Shown here one piece after another: positions 1 through 11,214 of a stretch of 64,000 nt of DNA. The position numbers and the translations under genes were made by a program. The stretch is taken from NCBI GenBank assembly GCA_027924645.1, contig BSBN01000187.1:15704001-15768000 (forward strand), read 5' to 3'. This DNA is from Cunninghamia lanceolata. Its lineage: Eukaryota; Streptophyta; Pinopsida; Cupressales; Cupressaceae. How positions within the stretch are numbered: the first letter of the stretch is position 1; each line of letters begins with the position of its first letter. The notes beneath the pieces are model-generated. The model saw only the letters and a list, made by a program, of their open reading frames with translations. It was not told where the DNA came from and did not search any database.

Positions 1-953
1 AGGTGGGGATGATGTATCTCTTAAGATAGTGCACATCCTTTTTATTTCAAAAGTCCTTCGAGTAAGTATGGTTCGATATGAGACTATCCTCCCTTAAGCA
101 TATCTTTGGCAGTTGTTGTGGCATAAGCCCAACTGTCAGGTGTGCCTATAGCGTGCTTGAGATGGTGGAAACATAGAAATAAGCTCCTTCCATTGCCTTG
201 TTTTCCATGTTTTATACGTATAGTATGCCTTTGGCATGCTATACAGTGCTCGTGTTTTTCGTGTGTCTTCTGTGTGTTTTTTGCTATGTGTGGTTTCAAA
301 GGTGTGGCGAAATGCCCCTCCTATGCTTTGGGTTTTACATATGGCATGCCTTCTCTCAAGTGTAGTCTCAAGGGTGTGGCGAAATGCCCCTCCTACACTT
401 TGGGATTTGTATGGTGTGTCTTCTCCCTAATATGTAGTCTCAAGGGTGTGGAGAAATGCCCCTCCTACATTTTGGGGTTGTGTGTTGCATTTTTACTTTC
501 CATGTATTTGCATTCATATATATATGAAAATGAAAAAGAAATATCACTGTATTCATCATGTTTTTCATGTCTTAAATACTATCTTCTTTGTGTCTTGCGT
601 GCTTGTTATTGTCTTCTCTGTGTTTTGTGTGCCTGCTACTGTCTTCATTGTGTTTGGCGTGTATACGATGTGTATTCTCTAATGTCTACCTGAGACTAGG
701 GGCTAGAAATAGTTCCTCAATCTTTGTGTATACATTAGCTTCAAGTGCCTAGCATGTTTGTTGTGTTTTGACTATACTTTAATGCATGTATGGCTCGTAA
801 GATCATACATACATTAAAGTGTGGGCTAAATGTTCTATCGTAAAATGTTCCTCTAAGACTTTTACCTCCTAAGTTTAGCTCATGGGTCCCTTGTGTTTCA
901 TCATGCATGTTAGAATTAACTCCTGAGACAAAATAGCCTGAAACCCATGTCAA
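1..953. other. Unclassified AT-rich DNA left of the LARD
   Basis: No coding region I can support. The longest open frame (142-693, plus) is Cys- and Leu-rich and is built largely from the tandem repeat at 293-505, so I do not treat it as a gene. The stretch may be the remnant of another element, but I see no terminal repeats, primer site or recognisable protein. Confidence 0.5.
293..505 (+). repeat. Tandem repeat, about 3 x 71-72 bp
   Basis: The core GGTGTGGCGAAATGCCCCTC recurs near 301, 373 and 444 (the last with GGAGAAATG), each followed by CTA(T/C)xxTTTGGG and then a T-rich spacer. The 71-72 bp spacing and the shared flanks show a tandem array. Function unknown. Confidence 0.75.
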
Positions 954-1570
954 TGTTGGGATATGGTGTTGTACACCATTACATAATTTGATATATTATT
1001 TGTATTATTTGATTATTTGGAAAAAATTAGTACCAATAATCAAATGTGGGGTCAATAGTTTTATAGGCTAATGGTTTTGTGTATCCATAGTTTTGGAACA
1101 CATGGTTTTATCCAATACCACAAGTTGTATTTATGTGAGCTTGGTCTATAAAAGTAAGCACATGGTTAGTGGTTTGGGTTGGCTTGGCTATTCATTGTAG
1201 GTGGATTGGAGGTTTGTGAGAGGCTATCATTGTATTTAGTTATCTCCTATAAGTGCATATTGTGAAGCATGGCAGGTGATATGTGGAATCATGCTTGTAC
1301 ACATGGAAGATGCATTGGAGGTACTTGATGGATTCATAGGTATTCATGGAGACTCATGGCATGTATTGTAATATCTTTATTGTTGAATAATACATATGAG
1401 TGTGGATGCTTTTGGAGGTTGTCTTTTCCCCTCTTGAGGGTTTTCCTAGGGTATATCTTGTGTTATCTTGTGGCTTGTTCATTTGATCTTTGTATTATGG
1501 TTGTTTCTGCATCTTATTCTCCTATTGAGTTATGTGCAATTGGTTTAATTTGACCTGCAAATTCCTAACA
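954..1570 (+). repeat. 5' LTR of the LARD-like element
   Basis: 617-bp LTR running from TGTTGGGA to CCTAACA. A TATA box (TATAAAAG, 1147-1154) fits U3/R transcription on the plus strand. Near the end, a U5 motif TTTTCCCCTCTTGAGGGTTT (from 1424) followed by TCC resembles the same-position motif in the copia-type LTRs of this window. Confidence 0.85.
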
Positions 1571-1572
1571 TG

Positions 1573-1584
1573 TGCTATCAGAGA
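1573..1584 (+). promoter_or_regulatory. Primer binding site, initiator-Met tRNA type
   Basis: TGCTATCAGAGA lies two bases after the 5' LTR and matches the plant consensus TGGTATCAGAGC at 10 of 12 positions. It primes minus-strand DNA synthesis in functional relatives. Confidence 0.7.
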
Positions 1585-4500
1585 AATGTTTATGGTTGAG
1601 GGAGGTGTGATCTCCCTAGATGTGTATAACCCTTGTGTGTGTAGATTAGGTGCCAAATGGAAGCCATGGCAATGCATGTAAGGATTTGGGAAATTACATG
1701 GTTTTGTGCATGTTGTATTGTAGATTGGGGGTTTTGGGTATTGGAGATATGTTGTGCATGTTGCAGATCTGGTGATTAAAAATCATGGCTGAATAGGGTT
1801 TTCTTGGTTTAGCTTCATGATGGTTTTGAGGAGAAATTTCTACAAATGACTTCCTGGGACAAAACAGACCTCACCTTTGAGTCTAGGAGGCCCGAGAGGC
1901 GAAGAAAAACATATAATATGCCCAAGTTTTGTTACAAGAGCAAAAGGCATTTCAAAATTTATGCTTTCCATGTTCACTGGTATGGTCATATAGCCGTCAC
2001 AGGTACATTGCAGAGTAAAAAAATAATTTTCCTACACACTATTAAAATTTTTCTATAGTTGAAAATTTTCAATTAAAAAAAAATCTATAGAAGGGCATTT
2101 AAATTGCAAGATATTGAAATAAAAAAAATTGGAGGGCAAGGGTCCACAGACCCCCATACCCTGCAGCAGTCACAGGGTACCACCCTATTGGTAAAGGTTC
2201 AGTGCTTGCCAGATGTGGTCAGCCACCGGTCCAAGTCCCAACTGCCGAACCGACAGGCCAAGCTAGAACCCCAGTGCTGCCAGCGACCACCTTGAGCGCC
2301 CCTCGGGGCATTAAAACATTAAAATATATATAATTTTTCCTATGGTGGCTAGCAATGAAATTTTTGACAATGTTTAAAAAAATGTGTGGCAGTTGGTCAG
2401 TTTTTAATGACAACTATTAAGTTTTTTAACAGCAAACTTTATAAAAAATTTAAAATTTAAACCTACTTTATTTGCCAATAGGTCCGTGGAAACAAACTAA
2501 ATTTGAAACATGTTTGAAATCTACATATTAAAGACATGATGTAGTCAACCGACACAGTCAACACCACCTAAGTACCTAGTCAGTGCCTAGTCATGCTTGT
2601 GTCAGCAATGACGTCATCAGGGTATAGGGTCCCACCAGGGGTCCCCTTTTAACCCTCAGAGGGCATTTTTCATCCATGGGGCATAACTTTCACATACGGT
2701 ATTAGGTTTTTGACTTGTTATAGGTGGTGGAAAGGTCTCTTTAAGTACTACATAGTTGTATATGTTTCATGACCAGATTTTTTTATTTGTGTTAGAATTT
2801 GGTGCTTGAAGCCAGGTATTGCTTTGGGATAGTTTTATGCTCATAAATTTTGCATACGGAATTGAATTTTTGATTTTGGATAGGCATTAGAGAGATATTA
2901 CAGTGTACTATAGTTTAGATCATGTAGATTTTTTAGTTTAGTGTGCAGAGAGATATTGATACTTGTTTGATCACTTGTAGGAGCCTGAGATTCAAAGTGC
3001 ATTTATGAGTGCATTCAGATAGATTTTTTGGGCAAAAACTTGTGGGAGTGCATGTTGTTATGAGACCATTAGCATGGTATAGCAAGTTTTCAGATTTGGT
3101 GCTTCTAGATATAGGTTTATAGGTGTTTTCAAAGTTTGGACTTTGATGGAGACAAGTACATAGGTTGTCTTCTGGTTTGAGGACTTAGTTGATATGCGTG
3201 TGAGACTTGGAGTCTCATTTCAGTGAGAGTTGAGTATAGGTACAATGATGATGACGATTATGGTGTCATGGATATGCAAGTACACTTTTGCATTGGCACG
3301 ACATGATCATGTATGTGATTGACAGGTATGGGATATGATGTTTGATTCATGATTATAGGTGGTGTTGCGGTGTTATTTTAGGGGATTGTTCGCATCTCCT
3401 CAATGCTTGATTAGTTCCTTGACTATGGTACTTTTGTTGTGGACTTGTTGGAAAATCAAATATAGAGTTGATTTGGTGTTTGAGTCTTGGAGTCTACATA
3501 TTATCTTCTTTGATATCTCAATTTGCTTGTTACTAGTGTAATGATGAGTTTGCATGTTACATTTGTTTTGGATCTACGAGTTATGTAGTTTTGTGGATTA
3601 GCTACCCCTTTGCTATAATGAGATGACTCATATGTGGACTGTCTATATCCATGAAATTGATTTAGTGTTTATGCAGACTATGTTAGTTGGCCTTGTCTAT
3701 GGTCATTTGTACATTGGTATGTTGCATTGGGATGAGAGGATGGATGATTAGAGTGCCTGGATTGGCTATTGTTGGGACTTGTAGCATGTTTATCATGATG
3801 TCATTGATAGCTTGGATACATGGTTTCATGTGAGATTTTGAAAGTGATGGTTTTATCTTCTTGGTTTGGAGATTATGGTTTACTCAACCTTTTGGGTGTT
3901 GTTGATGTTATAGCAGGATTCCTTGATTAGTTTTTAGCCATGCATAATCTTCATTTAGGAGATGGTTACTTTGTTGTCATTGATAGCTCAGTATCATGGT
4001 TCAATGGGAGCTTGGGCAGTGTTATGGATTCATCAGTTGTGATGGATGATCTTCTGCAGTGGTTGTGGGTGTCTTGGAGAGGCTCTTGGATTATGATTCT
4101 TGTTTCAGTGAGAGTCTTTTGACATCTTGATCTCCATTGTTAGTAAATGGTTATATTCATATGATTGGAGATGTTGACATCTTGTTTTACCATGGAGGAC
4201 TTATTTGAGTCTTTGGATGAGCTGTTAGTTTATGATTTGTCAGTTTGACATGTTTATCCTTTGTTTAGAGATGTTGATATTGTGTCTTGATTCTTGATAC
4301 TGGGTTAGAGTTTTGGCATGATATAGGTTCTCTTGAGACATGATGCATGCATTGTTGCATGTTATCTCCTAGGAGGAGATGGTTAGATCATGATGCCATG
4401 ATGGGCTTCTTGATTATGTAGATATGCATTAGGAGCATTGGTAGTGGTCTTGTTGGTTCTCTTGGTAATGAGTACTTTGGTCATTTGCTTTAGAGCTTCA

Positions 4501-5876
4501 TGATAGTGTGGTATTGCATTTGGAGTTTGGCATGGATTGATCATGGAGGTGCTCATGGATACTTGGAGACTTAGGTTATGCTGGAGTTCTCTTGTGATTA
4601 GAGAAACTTGTTGATATGGTTACTCATTGGAGGTTTCAGCAGATAGACCGAGGAGCCTTACACCTGGATATGAATGTGAGTTCATTATGGACCTTGAGGA
4701 GATTGTTCTTAGAGAGAGTCATTGTGGCTTAGTGTATCTCAAAGGAGCATTCTCACTCCCCACTCTTGGTCTACTCGGTGGTTTATCATCTATGAGGTAT
4801 CACCTATCCTTTTAGATGCATTTTTTTTTATGCTTTATCTTCTCATAGATATGGATCTTAAGCTACAATTATTGGTTTTGGAGGGTTGATTTGAGGGATG
4901 TTAGCATGGTTATCTCCTTGTTCATATGGTTTGATTTATGATGTTCATTATGAGGAGTTTAGGAGATGTGATTGGGCTTATTTTTGGTTATGGAATGGTT
5001 ATGAGTTTGATCTACCTTAATTAGAGAGGCTTACATCCATGTTGGTTACATGATACATATGTTCATTTGATCTAATGAGATTGAATGGTTGGGTGTTGTT
5101 AAGGCTTTTCATTTGGGGTTGAAGAGGAGATCATACTTGACACAACTTAGCACTTTGATGTGTTTGTAGAAGGACATTATGATTTACAAGTTTTCTCTCT
5201 TTGTCTTATGGCTACTTCTTGGAGGATCATGTTGATATGGTTGAACTTGGGAGAGTTATGGTGACATGTTGTGAGAGAGTATGCAATGATTTATCATGCA
5301 TGTGTGGATCATTGTGATTGTTCTTGATACTACATTGGCTTGTTGGTTAGCCACACCTTGGTTTAAGTGTTGATTGATAGACTATATATGCCTTAGATCT
5401 ATTTTCAGATTTGACATTACCCATGTAGTGGGAGTTCCTAGATGTATGTTTTCTTCATTGACATGTTTTACACATGGAGCTTGTGATTGCAGTATATGGG
5501 TTGGATATGTTGTTGGCATGAGTTTATTGATGTTGTTGATACCTATGAGGTATGGATGGTTGTATTTATTAGCATATGTTGTGGGTGCTAATTCTAGTCA
5601 TGTGGGTTTTTACCTTTGACAACATCTTGGAGCCTTTTGTTATCACTTGGATTTGATGCTTGTATTTTTTGGATTGGTGCATCTTCACCTTGGCATGTTC
5701 CTTTTCTTCCATAGGTGGCATGTTGGAGGATAACAAGAGTTCTTTCTTGAGATGGTGGTCACTTTGATTTTGTTGTAGGTATCTTGATGGAGCACAAGAG
5801 CATGCTAGAGGTTCATGTGATTTCATATTTTCCCATGATGATGTATTTAATTGATTGACCCTTATGCAACGTATAC
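1585..5876 (+). other. Non-coding interior of the LARD-like element
   Basis: 4.3 kb, T- and G-rich on the plus strand, with stop codons in every frame. I see no Gag, zinc knuckle, protease, RT or integrase motif on either strand. A GC-richer patch at about 2130-2300 is not coding. In LARDs the interior is thought to serve as packaged RNA rather than message. Confidence 0.6.
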
Positions 5877-5890
5877 AACAAGTGGGAGAA

Positions 5891-6512
5891 TATTGGGATA
5901 TGGTACTGTATACCATTGCACATAATTTGATATATTATTTGTATTATTTGATTATTTGGGAAAAAATAATACCAATAATCAAATGTAGGGTCAATGGTTT
6001 TATAGTCTAATGGTTTTATGTATCCATGGTTTTGGAACACATGGTTTTATTAAATACCACATTGTATTTGTTTGAGCTTGTTCTATAAAAGAAAGCACAT
6101 GGTTAGTGGTTTGGGTGGGCTTGGTTATTCATTGTAGGCATGGATTGGAGGTTTGTGAGAGGTTGTTATTGTATTGAGTTCTCTCCTATAAGTGCATATT
6201 GTGAAGCATGGTAGGTGATGTGTGGATTCATGCTTGTACATATGGAGGATGCAATGGAGGTGCTTGATGGATTCAAATGTATTCAAGGAGACTCATGACA
6301 TGTACTGTAATATCTTTATTGTTGAATAATACATATGAGTGTGGATGCTTTTGGAGGCTGGGTTTTTCCCTCTTGAGGGTTTTCCTAGGGTATATATATT
6401 GTGTTATCTTGTGGTTTTGTTCATTTGATCTTTGCATTATGGTTGTTTCTGCATCTTATTCTCCTATTGGGTTATGTGGAATCGGATTTATTTGACTTGC
6501 AAATTCCTAACA
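5891..6512 (+). repeat. 3' LTR of the LARD-like element
   Basis: 622-bp partner of the LTR at 954-1570, preceded by the purine tract AAGTGGGAGAA (5880-5890). The TATA box TATAAAAG is kept at 6084-6091. Its first dinucleotide is TA rather than TG, probably a point mutation. Confidence 0.85.
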
Positions 6513-7673
6513 ATGGGGCTTGAGGGACATTGTTGATCCCGAACCCTGACCCAAAATAGGTCCTGCGACAAGGGCTCTCGTTCCCCTATTCGACCTTATT
6601 TGGCAGGGTCCTAAATTTTAATGTTAGTAAAGTGATTGTTAAAGGCCTTCCTTATTGACATATAAAGTTTGAATTATGAAATTTGTAGTGAGAATGCATA
6701 TATAAGCATGTTTAGGGTTTCATTTGTAAACTAGAAGATGATTATGACATTTTGGCAAACTTATGATTTTAGAGGATTCAAGGCATTCATTGTGTTGCAG
6801 AGAAGAATATTGGTATTATGCTTGTTATTACAGATTTGGCTTCATCTTCTCATGTTGTGAAGGATCTTCATCTATGTGCAAGCTACACCTCTGAGGTGGT
6901 ATCTATTTGTGCTTTCAATAAATCATTTGCCATTTGTTTTTGCCTCTATCCTACAAGGATATGCAATCTCTATCTAACAACAGTGTTGGAAGGCTTGAAT
7001 TCCATTCTGGGGCTTGACCGAGGCAAGCTCCTAAACACCACAACTCCCCAACCCCTCTCTTGTGATTGCATGTGATAGGTGTCATATTCTATAGAGTGGA
7101 GTTGTAGAGGAGTGTTGCAGAGGAGTGTTACAGAGTGTAAGGATCCCAGATCTGAAGGAAAGAGTAGAAAAGAGTAGAATCAAGACAAGGGCACTAGTCC
7201 CTATGTCCTCTAGGTTTGTAGAGCTAGAAATTAACAGAACGGTGATAATCAGCATCAGAAAAGGTCTAGAAAACCTTGATAAAATACTACATCAAACTTT
7301 AGTGGGAGTCTCTCTATCCTCGACATTTCTGAATCTAGAACTTCAAAATCTAGTATGAATATAATCTTCATCTAGCATCTTTGTGTGTGAGCATTTGTCA
7401 AAATTCATCTGTTTATTAACAATTTTGTAATAATTAGGGTTTTGAACATAATTAGGCTTAAATTAACACATTAATTATGAACTTCCAAATTTCCCTATCA
7501 TTACAAGTGACAACCAACCTGTAGGTGAATCCTCTTCCAAAATTTGAGATTCAACTCAGTTAACTATCCTTGAATGTGTGTAGTGAAAGGAGGATTTAAA
7601 CCATACATCAAACCAAATCACACTTTCCCCCTTTTTCTACATTATAGAATTGCTAATAAGTGATGATCAGTGA
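6513..7673. other. Unclassified DNA between the LARD and the copia element
   Basis: No protein domain or repeat structure recognised. A GC-richer piece at 6520-6610 and short imperfect repeats (AGAGGAGTGTT) near 7105-7130 are the only visible features. Open frames at 6818-7075 and 7125-7358 are short and resemble nothing I know. Confidence 0.4.
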
Positions 7674-9590
7674 TGTTAACAGAGGTACAAGGAAAGAGAT
7701 GCCAAAGAGAGATTGTTGCATATTAGCAATATCAAGAGGTAAGTAATCAAAGGACCAAATCAAAGAAGAAGACAAAGCTATGTTGATCAGAGAAGTTGTG
7801 AAGTGAAGGGCAAGTCAAAGAAGTTGTAAAGTGAAGGAGATGGATCAGTATCATCTATACACAGTTGTACTTATCTACTAAAGCTCACAAATAGATGAAA
7901 GTTGATAGGTTGAAGAAGATGCTGATATGTAGAAGTTGTGATTTCTTGCTTGTGTTGAAAAGAGTTGTGATTGTTGTCTCTAATGTTGAGAATTTTGTAG
8001 TCATTATTTCCTGATAAAAAGAATTGCTTTGTTTTGAAAGAAAGTTTGTGAAAGTCTAAGTCACTAGAGATTGCACTAAAGAAGCTTGGTAGAATGCTCC
8101 GCTTTCCTTTGCATTTGGAGATATAGCCTTGTGGTTTAGAAGTTAGACAAAGATAGGTGTGATGTATCTATGATCCCATTTTCAGATCATGAAAATTACC
8201 ACAGAATATTCTAGAGCTTGCAGAGTGAAGACAATGGTTTAGAGTTGTTGTAGTCAAGACAAGTCAGAGAAATGCTCCACATTTCTCTACTTTTGAAGAT
8301 TGTGTCATGTGGCTTGGAGGATAGGTAGATGCAGATGAGAGGTATAATATATTCAAGTTGCAGATGATATGATGTATCATAGAGGTTTCCAAGAGTCAAT
8401 AGAAAAAAGACATATCATGTTGCTGATTGGAATTGCCTAGAGGAGAAAGTAAATGCCATCGCATTTCACCACATTACACTTTATGGCGTTGTTGTTTGGA
8501 TGATGTGTTTAGATGGTCAGCATGTTTGCTAGTTCTAGTTTTTAGGTGCTAATGTGCATTGCAAGTCTATTTTTTTCAATGCTCTATCTCAAGACTATGT
8601 GTTCAGTGTTTGCCAATGATGTCAGGCTCTATGTCTATTGATTTGTGCCAGCATGATGTAGCTTGAAGCTATGAAAGGAATATTTGAAAATGTGTTTGTA
8701 AGTCATATAATGTTTGTAAAATGATCCGCATGATGCTAATTGGCCTCTCTGGTACCTTTTTGGGTTTGGAGCTAATTTTTGAAAGAGTAGGTGTTGCTGG
8801 GTTGACTTGAAGTGTTTTGATGATTGCACATGATGTTTGGAAGTGTGCGCCAGTATAGAAGAAGGTGCTAATGAAAAATATGTCCTAGTTATCACTTGGT
8901 TTAAACTTCTTTAGATTTCTACATCGTTTGGAAGCTAAATTGTTGTTGCCATTGTACATTTCATGTTTACAAGTTTCATCTTGGCCGACGAAGGAGAAAG
9001 ATTTTGAAGCTTGCAGAGGATATAAATCAAAGATCTTATTTTGTGTAAACTGGTTGAGTGAGTGAGAGTGTACAAGGACATATGTGCAAGTGTCGAAGTG
9101 AGTGTGTGTGTGTGTGTGTGTAGAAGTGTGTTGAAGGTAGTAGCATTTGTGTGAGTAGAGGAGTTGAAGTTTCAGGTCAGCATGGAAGGTGTTGATCTTG
9201 CTGAGGTGATCAGTAAGTGGAATTCATCATTTGTGTTGTACTAAGGTTGTAACCACTTTTTGTAAGTGTTGTTGCATTGAATTTTAGGGAGTTGTAGCTT
9301 CCTTTGGATTGTAGCCCATAAAACCTGTTGTAAACTTGTATTTATTATTTGTGATGTTGGATTTGGATAGTAGATCCAAGCAGCTTGCTCACCGTGGTTT
9401 CTCCCTTCTAGGGTTTTCCATGTAAATCTAGTGTTATGGTTGTGTGCTTATGTGTTGTGCTTTGAATTGCTTAATTTACTTTATTATCTATTTAAGTCAA
9501 TAAAATGATTTAGTTGATAAAGTTAATTTGGATTAAGTTCTGCAATATACTGATTCACCCCCCCTCTTAGTATATCAGTATGTTCTAACA
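7674..9590 (+). repeat. Probable 5' LTR of the copia element
   Basis: The right edge is clear: a C-run (ACCCCCCCTCTTAG), then TGTTCTAACA, then the primer site. The left edge is guessed from TGTTAACAG at 7674, which pairs with the end TCTAACA. No second copy is in the window to confirm it. A TATA box (TATAAAT, 9021-9027) and a U5 motif (GTGGTTTCTCCCTTCTAGGG, near 9394) support LTR identity. The middle shares short blocks (TGCTCCACATT) with the LTR fragment at 13233-13851. Confidence 0.45.
9103..9122 (+). repeat. (GT)n microsatellite
   Basis: About ten GT units in the R/U5 part of the copia LTR, just downstream of its TATA box. Confidence 0.9.
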
Positions 9591-9592
9591 AT

Positions 9593-9604
9593 TTGTATCA
9601 GATT
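9593..9604 (+). promoter_or_regulatory. Primer binding site of the copia element
   Basis: TTGTATCAGATT lies two bases after the LTR end and is a mutated form of TGGTATCAGAGC, the initiator-Met tRNA site used by plant copia elements. Confidence 0.7.
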
Positions 9605-9656
9605 TGAGTTCGTTGGTCTAGCCTAATAGTTGAAGGCAGATCTTGGATTAGAACAC

Positions 9657-11210
9657 ATGGCTTACAAGAAGTCCTCTTCTAAAGCACTGATATTTGATGG
9701 AAACAAATATGCCTTCTGGAGTGTAAGGATGGAAGCCTATCGTACCTCCATAGGGTATGATGTTCAAATGGAGAGATGCAATGGATACTTATGTTGAACC
9801 TAAACATCCTATTACAGATTTAGATGTGAAGAAGGCTCATGAAAATAATGCCAAAGCTAAGAATTCCATCTTAAGTGGTTTGACCAATTCAGAGCTTGTC
9901 AAAGTAGTGCAGTGTGAGATAGCCAAGGAGATATGGGATAAGCTCAAAAATCTCTATGAAGGAAATGACACTATTAAGAAAGCAAAATTACAATCCTACA
10001 AAATAATGTTTGAGAATATAAGGATGAAAGAGGACAAAAAAATTGCTAGCTGTGTGATCCAAGTAAATGTAGTCAATGGAATTAGAAGTCTAGGTGAAGA
10101 TCTAGCTAAATCAGTGGTTGTATAGAAAATCCTAAGAATCCTCCCTCATAGATTTGATTCAAAAGTCTCTTCTATTGAAAAAGTAAAAGATCTAAAGAAA
10201 CTTACCATGTAAGAGTTGTTTGGGTCCCTCATTGCCTATAAGATTTGAAATCAAGTCATAGGTCCATACAAAAAGGAAGCTTCTTTCAAAGTTGTGAAGA
10301 ATGAACATTTGATTTATACAGTGATGGTGAGGAGGAAGAAGCAAAATTTGTGAGAAAGTTACAGAGGAGATTAGGCAAGTACAAAGGTAAATTACCTTTC
10401 AAGTGTTTCAAATATGGTAGAGTTGGTCATTATGCTTCTAAATGTCATTTTGGAGAAAATGAAAATAGTAGCAAGGGTTTCAAGAGGAACAATTTCAAGA
10501 GGAATCTCCTTTCCAAAGAAGACTACAACTCTGACGAAGAAGTAGATCACTACTTAGTTGAGGAAAGAGGAGAATCTCTATTCATGGCCATGGTGATCTA
10601 TAAGGGTTTAAACAAAACTATAAATGAAGAAAAATGTGAATTTGATTTTGAAGGTAAACTTATTTCTGCTTTTGAGGACTTGGACTGTGCAAGGAGAGAA
10701 AATCAAGAACAAAAAGCTCTGATTGAAGCTAAGACAAGAGAGTGCACAAGACTTGAGAAAGAAATTATGTTACTCAAAAGGGAATTGGAAAAAGCAAAGT
10801 TTTGGAAGTCTGGATGATACTGAAGGATTAGATCTCATCTTGCCTCAAGGAAGATCTTTTAATGCAAGTAAATTCTCCATGAATAGGTTCAATCATGCTT
10901 TCTTTGGTTATTGTTTTATTTGCAATAAATTTGGTCATAAGGCTATGGATTGCAAGTTTGAAATGAGTACAAAAAATCCTGTAATTAGAAATTCTCTTTC
11001 TTCACTAGTGAATATCAATGTGGTATGTCAAATTTGCAACAATTTTGGACATATAACAATACATTAGAGGAGTGGGTTAGCAAAATTAGAATCTCAGTTG
11101 ATAGATTTTGCTGAGCAAGTCAAGGAAAATGATTCTTCCAAAATATAGGAGATAAACAATGAAGTTGAAAATTTAATAATTGTCCAAACAAAATTTCATG
11201 CTCAAGGGAA
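9657..11210 (+). pseudogene. gag: Sirevirus-like Gag, broken
   Basis: Starts at an ATG 66 bases past the LTR. The first codons carry the FDGxxYAFWSVRM motif of copia Gag (UBN2 family). After a frameshift near 9757, the capsid-like helical domain continues (KKAHENNAKAKNSILSGL, then EIWDKLKNLYEG) to a stop at 10123. A further frame from 10350 holds a zinc knuckle at about 10404 in which the second Cys is Tyr, followed by an acidic stretch and a coiled coil to 10815. A third frame has CFICNKFGHKAMDC and a knuckle missing its last Cys (CQICNNFGHITIH). The family protein makes the virus-like particle and binds RNA. At least two frameshifts and several stops rule out function. Confidence 0.85.
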
Positions 11211-11214
11211 AACA

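Larger units (their letters stand above)
954..6512 (+). mobile_element. Non-coding LTR retrotransposon (LARD-like)
   Basis: Two direct copies of a ~620-bp sequence lie at 954-1570 and 5891-6512. Each ends in CCTAACA, the left one begins TGTTGGGA (the right one has TATTGGGA), and the ends form a short inverted repeat. A primer site resembling the initiator-Met tRNA site follows the left LTR, and a purine stretch (AAGTGGGAGAA) precedes the right one. The 4.3-kb interior has no frame longer than about 115 codons and no retroviral domain, so this is either a large retrotransposon derivative or a completely decayed element. I could not identify a target duplication (gtcaa before, atggg after). The two LTRs differ at many positions, so the insertion is old. 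Confidence 0.85.

Noticed and set aside
142..693. 183-codon plus-strand open frame
   Set aside because: Built from the tandem repeat and Cys/Leu-rich low-complexity sequence; an overlapping frame shows the same repeats. No domain, no coding signature.
6513..7673. Host gene between the LARD and the copia
   Set aside because: Short frames only, no recognisable protein, no exon structure I could support.
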